A stretch of 64,000 nt of DNA from Cerioporus squamosus (taxonomy: Eukaryota > Basidiomycota > Agaricomycetes > Polyporales > Polyporaceae), in NCBI GenBank assembly GCA_022592435.1, contig JABYQS010000011.1, positions 418,301-482,300 on the forward strand, read 5' to 3'. Every line of letters begins with the position of its first letter. Position 1 is the stretch's first letter. A program made the translations under genes and the position numbers. The notes beneath the pieces were generated by a model. That model was not told the DNA's origin. It saw only the letters and a program-made list of their open reading frames with translations, and ran no database searches. Below, one piece after another: positions 56,758 to 64,000 of the stretch.

Positions 56758-58226
56758 TCATATCCGAGCGACCGTACGCATTTTACACCTACACATGCTC
56801 TGGAGTCCGCGTCCGTTCGTCGCTCGAGCGATTGAGATGCATCCGCTCGTCGACGTGCTCGAAGTCGTCTGGCTCCGGCTCGTACATGGTCTCCAGGCCG
56901 ACGACGTCGCCGTTGTAAGCGCGGACGTAGCCTTCGCCTGGGCCCGAGGCCCCCGGTGTGCGCGCGAGCTCGAGGAGATGCACCCGAGGAAGGTCGTGAT
57001 GAACCCGGCGAGGAGCGAGATGGAGTTCGCGGGGTCATCGGTGTTGAGGCCCTGGAAGAGGATGATGGACGCGACGATAGTCGCGGTTGAGAAGCCGACG
57101 TAGTACATCGGGTTCACCCTGCGAGGAGAGAGCGAGTCAGGAGAGACGGACGGAAGGAGGGAAGAATGTAACGAGGATCGGAGAGGTACGCACACGTTCG
57201 TGGAGAATGTGTCGAGGGCCTTGTTGAAGTAGTTGGTCTGGACGACGATGCAGCCGCCGACGAGAATGGCGAAGACGTACGTCGCGGGGCGCGTGAACTG
57301 GTTGTTGCCGGAGAAGGTGAGCTTGACGGCGACGCCGAGGCCCTTGATCGCCATGATAGACACGGAGCCGACGAGCGAGCAGATGGATATGTAGACGATG
57401 GGGTTGGACCGGCCGTACCTCGGGACGACGGCATAGATCATGACTAGGCTGAAGACGAGGACCACGAAGCAGTATAGCATGAACCCTGCAGAGCTGTCTT
57501 GAGCGGGCGGGGATTGTAGGGGAGTGAGCAGAGGTGCGTACCTGGTTGGAGGGCGAAGTGCAGTATCTCATCGACCGTCTGGATGTCCTTGTCTGGGGGT
57601 GCGTGCAGGACGATGATGAGGGAACCCAGGAGGCATAGTGCGCAGCCGACACGACCAAGGTGTCCAAGCTTCTCGTTGAGCACGAAAGACGCCAGAATCG
57701 CCCTTGAGGTCCGAGTCTTCGTGAGCCAGACTCAGCATGGACCGGATACATGTGACGTACCCGATAATCACACTGAGCGCACCCAACGGAGTGATCAGTA
57801 TTGGAGGAGCGAACGTATATGCTACAAAGTTGAGGACTGTCCATGGCAATGAGTTTGGGAGACCAGAAACATGCTTGCGCTTCACGTACTCTCCCCAAGG
57901 ACCACTGAAACATCATTCCCATAAGGCCTCCGGACGCAACGTCATAGACTCGGCGTACTCACTGAGTGTCATTCCCGCCCACCATAACGGACTCTTGAAG
58001 TACGTGTGCTCGTCCGACGCATTCACAGTAGACTGAGGGTTGCCAGCCTGGATCAACCCCTGCGCACGCCAAGCCGCCACAAATCACGGGTCAGACTTCT
58101 GACTACGGGGGCCAATATACGGAGATTGATATCTGAACCGACCTTCTTGGTGAGGATGAAGCTGCTGCCGATGCCCACGGAGCCGCAGACGGCAATTATG
58201 AGGCCGATGTACTTGTCTTCAATCAT
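56758..58226 (-). CDS. NIPA-type magnesium transporter, last exon probably frame-shifted
   Basis: Seven exons read from the right: 58226-58143, 58056-57963, 57904-57890 (15 nt), 57836-57761, 57702-57542, 57485-57194 and 57118 onward. The protein is a DUF803/NIPA transporter with about nine membrane segments. It shows DKYIGLIIAVCGSVGIGSSFILTKK, SPLWWAGMTLMVLGEILNF, PPILITPLGALSVIIGAILAS, LNEKLGHLGRVGCALCLLGS, NQFTRPATYVFAILVGG and NPMYYVGFSTATIVASIILFQG. After TTFLG the current frame changes to Ser/Arg/Thr-rich sequence and stops at 56758. One base more at about 56985 would instead give the family-like VHLLELART and an acidic tail ending EHV at 56789. The second reading looks like the genuine C-terminus, so a single-base deletion (real or error) is likely. 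Confidence 0.82.
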
Positions 58227-60506
58227 CGTAGGAGCGTCAGAGGAGCGTTGTCATCGAGGCAAGGAGCGTGGAGGGGGGAGGGAGAAGGGCGGGTTCGGCA
58301 GCTGCTGGCGCGAGCTGCATTCGAGCTGGCATGATGTGCTCGCGAATTTCGCGCGCAGTTCCAGGCATCGCTTGCCTCGGCATCCCCCGCTCGCGAGTCG
58401 CTACGACATTGTTCGACCCTCGGGCGGCGGCGAACACGTCGACCACGACGGTCCTGCATACTCATAAGTACGTGAATACTTTAGTACGCCCGCGGTGATA
58501 GGGGAGTGCCTTCCGAGGCCAGCTCTCAAGCTCTCGTTCCCAAGGTGTACCCGGAGAGTCAAAAGTATGCTCACCTCGCGGTTTACAAGGTCGTATATCT
58601 CAACTGCTGCTTGTAACATACTCAAGGTCTAGGGTATTTCCTGTGAGGCCCCGTATCGGCCCGCTTCGTCACAATGCCTGATTTCAACGAGTACGCCGCC
58701 CATCCTCGCCCATCTGTTATGTTTATGTCTACTAACAGACAGTCTGTTGTACCTGTAGCATAGCGACATTCGCCGCGGGCTGAACTATTGGATCGGCACC
58801 GCCGAGGTGATATCACTAAGGTGAAGGCCGTGACGACGACTCAAGCTGCCATCTACCGTGCATGTCTTGCGCCCCGTCGTCCAGGTCGCCTCCGACATGG
58901 TTACCCGTGGCATTCAGTACCAAGCCCATTCTACATCCCACTTCATGCCGCGCCGACCGTGCCATTGTGCCTGAGAGGTTCATGATTCCTGCTTACGCAG
59001 TCTCACAGTGTTGCATTCACGGGTCAAACCAAATACTAGTACACGTTTCATACGGAAGCGTCATCACGTATCCCCGCACGAGCATGCCAAGGAGTAAGCA
59101 AGCAAGCCTGGGTCGAGGTCTGGACGTGAATCGGCATCTCTCATCGCCTTCGCAGGGTCGGTGACCGCGGCGCGCATTGTGCGAGGGCCTGACATAGAAA
59201 AGGTTAGAGTCGTCCTTCCGTTGGCTGTAGGTTCCTGGCTGATCAATTGCTTCCTGTGCATGTCCATGACTCGGACGTAGTGTGAGTACAACACTGATGC
59301 CATTGCAAACGGGAGAGGAGGCGCATCCATATGCGGATTGTCAGTACCGCACAATAACCTTCCGACTGTTACAAGTTGTTACATCTCGCGGCGCATGAGA
59401 GCCCGCCGTGGGATCATCCTCAAGCAGCTACTAGCCCTATGGCCGGGATCCTCTTCCATCTCTGGATCGAAGTGCCCCCGCCCCGGCTGAGAATATCCGT
59501 TGGCATCATCCAGCAGCCAAATGTCTACCGGTTCAAGAGCGCGATCTTGCTCCGCGGTCATATCACAGTGTTACAACTCCCGTGGACTGCCGTGGTGAGT
59601 ACCAGTTTTGTGTCTATTGATGCTAGCTCAGCTGAGGTAGACTCGTCGGCGGAGCGAGCTCACACTGCACAGTTAGCGACATCCTAAAGACAACCGTCAG
59701 GAACTACAGGCCAGCTGAAATATATGATAATAGGTGTCACCGATTTGCGGCGAGTACTCCGCATAATCCGTCCGTAACCTACAGCTTCATTCACCGCTGA
59801 TGGTTAGCGTGTAGTACAGATGTCCTAGCGCGGAGGTAATGAAATACATCCCACCAGCGCTGCTTGAGCGATCTTAGCCCTTAGGCTGTCGTGACGTCTA
59901 CGTCGATGCGGCGTTTGCAGCCACCATGCACCTTGTGCGAGATTTACGGAAGTGAGTTCATGAAATCAATCTCCCCCGTCGTTGCCATACCTGGCAACCC
60001 CTTCGTCTCCTGCGGGTACGGAGTACTACTTGGCACGGACAGGTACAATCATGCAGAGTTGACGTGTCGGGTCTCCACCATCGGAGGTACAGAAGCGCAT
60101 GCGCCCGCAAGCCATGCAGCTCGCAGCACCTGTGCTACTGCGTGAGCGTCCGCTCCGTCCTATACTCGGGACACTCTCACCCCTCCGGCTTTCGTTCGCG
60201 CGACTGCCGCCATTCAGGCCCAAACAGATGCGGCCTGCACTCTAGAGTCGAAACGGACCGCCCTGTCATGGCCCTAATGTCAACGGTCTCGATGTCTGTT
60301 ACTTATTCGTCCGCCTCTCCCCCGCAAGAGGTAGTGAGCAATAACACAATGGCAAGATCCCAATCCTGCATCTCGCGTCGTGAGCGGCTCGCTCGGACAA
60401 CCAGGATGATACTTAAGAGGAGGAAGATGAGGCATCTGTGCTCAAGCCGAGCTCTATTCATCGTCGGATTATACCATCCTCCACAGGAAACCCGATTGCG
60501 AACGCA
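58227..60506. other. Large divergent intergenic region, no confident gene
   Basis: About 2.3 kb between the Mg2+ transporter (minus) and the laccase (plus). Short open frames occur (for example near 58870-59160, 59380-59690, 59890-60150), but none has a domain, a good start and splice sites together. Relics of an older gene are possible but not supported. The right end should hold the laccase promoter; I saw no clear TATA box. Confidence 0.35.
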
Positions 60507-62703
60507 ATGGCGAGACTCTTCATCCTGACCCCGCTCGTAGCACTCGTCCTTGTCGCGAGCACTCAGGCCGCCGTCGCCGCCGTTGGGCCCTCCGCGGACC
60601 TCGTGGTCACCAACAAGGTCATCTCGCCCGATGGCTTTCCTCGCGACGCAGTTGTGGTCAACGGCGTGTACCCTGCGCCACTCATCACAGCGAAGAAGGT
60701 GAGGATCCACCCTCCGAGTCTAGCTGAGGCATCATCGGCTAACAGCTGCCGTAGGGCGACCAACTCCGGCTCAACGTCATCGACAAGCTCACGAATCACA
60801 CCATGCTCAAGACAACCAGCATTGTCAGTCAGAACTGTTTCCTATTACTGTCTCGTTGCACAACGGCTGATGCGCTCTCCCAGCACTGGCACGGTTTCTT
60901 CCAGAAGGGCACCAACTGGGCAGATGGCCCTGCCTTCGTGAACCAGTGCCCGATCTCTTCCGGACATTCGTTCCTGTATGACTTCCGTGTCCCCGGCCAG
61001 GCTGGTAAGGGCGACTCGCAAGAGCATCGCATCACGGTTGTCACTGACACATGTTCCTGCAGGCACCTTCTGGTACCACAGCCACCACTCGACGCAGTAC
61101 TGCGACGGCTTAAGAGGGCCGATCGTTGTCTATGATCCCAACGACCCGCAGAGGCATCTGTATGACGTCGACAATGGTGAGCGTCCCTCGCTACGATTGA
61201 CATGGATGTTCCTGATTTCTCTACGCAGAGTCCACCGTAATCACCCTTTCGGACTGGTATCACGTCGCAGCCAGGCTTGGTCCACGCTTCCCGTAAGTCG
61301 CTGGACTGACATCCGTGCTGCGATCCTGTGTAACTGGAGATGTTTCCAGGCTTGGCTCGGACTCGACACTCATTAACGGCCTTGGGCGGTCCGCCAGCAC
61401 CCCTACCGCTGACCTGGCTGTCATCAGAGTCACTCATGGCAAGCGGTGAGCCCTGCCGCCTTGGCGATACTGTGACCTGGAGCTCATCATGCACCTGGAA
61501 CAGGTACCGCTTCCGCCTCGTCTCAATGTCATGCGACCCGAACTACGTGTTCAGCATCGACAATCACGACCTGACTATCATCGAGACCGACGGCATAAAC
61601 ACCAAGCCGCACGTCGTCGACTCTATCCAAATCTTCGCCGCTCAGCGCTACTCGTTTGTGGTAAGCTTCTGTCCCATGTCTGTCTCCCCTGTGACTAAAC
61701 TAAGTACATGCGACCCCGCCGGTTCCTCCTCTCCTCCGCAGCTCAATGCAAACCAGAACGCGAGCAACTACTGGGTCCGCGCAAACCCCAACTTCGGCAC
61801 GACGGGGTTCGCGGACGGGGTCAACTCTGCTATTCTCCGCTATGACGGAGCTCCGGTCGCGGAGCCTGCACCCATCGACCCTCCGGGCTCTGTGAAGCCC
61901 CTGGTCGAGACTGACCTCCACCCGCTTGCGTCCATGCCGGTGGTATGTACTGCGTTCGCCGTCTGTGTGAGCTATTCCCACGTCTTACTCGTGTCCAGCC
62001 CGGCAAGCCATCTGTCGGTGGCGTAGACAAAGCCATCAACCTAGACTTCAACTTCGTGAGTCATGGCCCTCTTCCGATGCCAGAGAATTGCCTCAACATC
62101 CATACTTTCCTCAGAACGGAACGAACTTCTTCATCAACAATGCGTCCTTCACCCCGCCCACGGTCCCGGTGCTCCTGCAGATCCTCAGCGGGGCCCCACC
62201 AGGCTCAGGACCTGCTCCCGCCCGGGAGCGTCATCCCTCTACCCGCGCACAAGACCATCGAGATCAGCATGCCGGCCACGACTCACGCTCCCGGTGCCCC
62301 GCACCCTTTCACCTGCACGGTGTAAGTCCCCCTCTCCACTCGTTGAAGTTATGTCCTCTCTTCGTCCACTCACGCACGCCGCGCCTGCATAGCACGCCTT
62401 CGCGGTCGTCCGCAGCGCCGGCAGCTCCGCCTACAACTACAAGGACCCTATCTGGCGGGGACGTCCGTGAGCACGGGCACGCCCCAGGCGGGGGACAACG
62501 TCACGATCCGCTTCGTGACGGACAACCCGGGCCCGTGTTTCCTCCACTGCCACATCGACTTCCACCTCGACGCGGGCTTCGCGGTCGTCTTCGCGGAGGA
62601 CGTCCCGGACACGAAGCTCGCCAACCCCGTCCCGAAGGCGTGGTCGCAGCTGTGTCCGACGTACAATGCGCTTGCTCTAGGACCAGTAGGTGTGTGGGTG
62701 TAG
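60507..62703 (+). CDS. Laccase (multicopper oxidase), 3' part with several frameshifts
   Basis: Secreted copper oxidase of phenols, used in lignin and pigment chemistry. Exons: 60507-60698, 60755-60823, 60884-61004, 61063-61176, 61229-61292, 61350-61445, 61504-61660, 61742-61942, 61999-62055, 62115-62321 and 62393-62703. A signal peptide ([18 protein letters not shown]) is followed by all four copper regions: [33 protein letters not shown] and [10 protein letters not shown]. Exons 1-9 are clean. In exon 10 an extra C near 62196 and a missing base near 62306 put 62196-62306 out of frame (expected [19 protein letters not shown]) while staying open. In exon 11 two extra bases (G near 62459, C near 62464) lead to a stop at TGA 62467; the conserved C-terminus continues in another frame to TAG 62701-62703. 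The usual Trp before FLHC is Cys. Confidence 0.88.
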
Positions 62704-63189
62704 GCCTCATGGAACTGTCTTGTCTATGGTGGTTTATTTAACGTTCGTCGCGAGTGTTTGGGTACCTAAGTTATCTTCGTCGTAATGTTGTAGCTTCACT
62801 TGCTCTCTCATCACGGACAGTGGCAGAGCTTTTGGTGGGAAGCAGGACAATAATGATGTACTATTTATGCGGCTCTAAGTGTAATACATTGAATAAATCG
62901 TATCCTAGGTCATTAGAAGAGAGACAGCGTCAGTCGGGGGCACGTATCCAAGAACCCGGTCATGCGTCAGGGGGAACACTAGTACTGTACTGTACACACT
63001 ACTCGATACAACGATGCATCAAACCCAGAAATGGTACAGCGGCGAGGATGCGTCCGAAGCCAAGAACAGATCCAATATATACACGCTATAATCTAACACT
63101 ACACCGGACGCGATGAAGTCCAAGAAGGTCGAGAGCATCAAACCCGGGAAAAACATGTAGTCAGCCTATGCAGCGCAATACCCCCCGCC
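62704..63189. other. Convergent intergenic region, no gene seen
   Basis: Tail-to-tail spacer between laccase (plus) and the zinc-finger gene (minus). AT-richer sequence with AATAAA at 62891-62896 may be the laccase polyadenylation signal. No coding region recognised. Confidence 0.35.
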
Positions 63190-63952
63190 TTACGAGGCGA
63201 CCTTGACGCTCCCACAGAAGCGGCACGACCAGAAGTCAGGGGGCAGGTCGCGCTCGCCGCAGGTCTCGCACGTCCACCCCCGGTGTCGCGCGTCATCTGG
63301 TGCTCGAGCTCCGTCACCCGCGGCCTAAGAGCGAGGCACGCCGCGCATTGCAGCGCAAGCGCGTCGTTCATGAGTGTGCAGCGCGGGCACACCCACTGCT
63401 CCTCGCCGAGGATCGCCGTTTTGGCGTTGTGCGGGAGACGAGAATCGAGCTAGCCCGCGTCGGCGGGGGAGTGTTGGGCTTGGAGTGTTTGCGTGGGGCC
63501 GGGCGGGACACCGAGCGTGGCTTCGGCAGGCTGGGCTTGCTGTCGCCGGCGCCTCGGGGGACACGGTGGACGGTAGGGCGCGGCATGCGAGAGGATGATG
63601 AGGACGTCGAGAGCGTGGTGGTAGATGATGAACCGGATGCGTATCCGCTCCCTGGACGGATGGTGCCCGAGGATGAAGAGGTCGACGAAGAGTAGCCACT
63701 GTGAACGGGCTACGAGCGCCGTTAGACAGCGGAGTGGAGGCCATGGGTGTCGACAACGGCGACTCGTCCTCGATGACGATGATGTCCGCTCGGAAGCTGA
63801 GGGCGGGAGTACCGGATGAGGAATCGGAGTCGCTCGTTAGGTCGATTACGTCGTCCCGCCACGCCTCCTTGGCGGCCTTTCCGCTTCGTAGTAGGGCCAC
63901 AGCCCCTGAGGCGCAGGCCTTGTCGTCGCGTGCTCTGCGTTCGCGGCGGCCT
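63190..63952 (-). CDS. C-terminal part of a RanBP2-zinc-finger protein, WSS1-like (runs off the right edge)
   Basis: The stop is TAA at 63190-63192. An exon starts at 63952 after an acceptor (TTGACAG), with the 5' part beyond the window. Read from the right there are two SUMO-interacting-like motifs (VIDLTSDSD and IIVIEDE), then a Ser/Thr/Pro-rich linker. A RanBP2-type zinc finger (WVCPRCTLMND...LQCAAC) and a second one (WTCETCGERDLPPDFWSC..C) end in SVKVAS. This order is that of fungal WSS1 proteases, which cut SUMOylated DNA-protein crosslinks; the WLM protease domain would lie outside, so the name is inference. Likely introns are 63699-63763 and one ending at the CTAG near 63450. Between the two fingers the frame breaks: five Gs near 63280 where six are needed. 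Confidence 0.6.
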
Positions 63953-64000
63953 GTCAATGCCAGGTTAGAGTCAGAATGAAAGACGTCGTCAGGAGAGACA

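Noticed and set aside
1..64000. tRNA, rRNA, CRISPR and riboswitch signals
   Set aside because: No T-loop/anticodon arrangement, rRNA core or regularly spaced repeat array was recognised on either strand; short tRNA genes could still be missed without a covariance search.

Overview
The window is nuclear DNA of a filamentous basidiomycete, most likely a wood-decay agaricomycete (Polyporales-like; inferred). Genes on both strands carry many short GT-AG introns (mostly 47-60 nt, often with a CTRAY branch site). There is a multicopper laccase, a division-1 chitin synthase, and a Tnp2/Plavaka-type transposase of the kind common in Agaricomycetes. No bacterial, organellar, CRISPR, rRNA or tRNA signal was seen. 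Exon coordinates were worked out by hand from splice sites and reading frame. Most of these models close exactly in frame.

Layout. (1) 290-10274: six consecutive plus-strand genes of unknown function. Three (1819-3490, 5408-6386, 6795-8079) are paralogues with an N-terminal membrane segment, a Pro/Ser-rich linker and a shared C-terminal domain (PPDL...DLF...W-I/L-W...DG..L..T...P.W). They are interleaved with three helical/coiled-coil proteins (290-1511, 3970-5241, 8473-10274). The third paralogue has TGA in place of a conserved Trp codon. This is the best candidate for an undescribed system. (2) 10428-14406: a full-length, six-exon Tnp2-type transposase, followed by about 1.8 kb of non-coding DNA with an 86-87 nt minisatellite and palindromic, subterminal-repeat-like motifs. 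(3) 16195-34240: pantothenate kinase (minus), BTB protein, chitin synthase (minus, 17 exons), casein kinase I, coatomer gamma and a second BTB protein. (4) 35690-50571: the phospholipase NTE1 (23 exons, several micro-exons), a small dsRNA-binding-like gene, VPS33, a 75-residue HMG/YABBY-like protein and a 1002-residue F-box/LRR protein ending in a CaaX box. (5) 50893-53048: LRP1/RRP47 (minus) and SF3b subunit 5 (plus) share a bidirectional promoter of about 190 bp. The SF3b5 start codon appears to be a three-base coding exon. (6) 53763-63952: a SAM methyltransferase, a NIPA-type Mg2+ transporter (minus), a laccase, and the 3' part of a RanBP2-zinc-finger protein (minus) that runs off the right edge.

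Functionally the window is mostly housekeeping: COPI and HOPS/CORVET trafficking, phospholipid turnover, CoA synthesis, cell-wall synthesis, RNA processing and signalling. Accessory or fast-evolving elements are the left cluster, the transposase, the BTB genes and the laccase. In the last 8 kb three adjacent genes need single-base indels to restore conserved reading frames, several in homopolymer runs. That suggests either local consensus error or recent decay.
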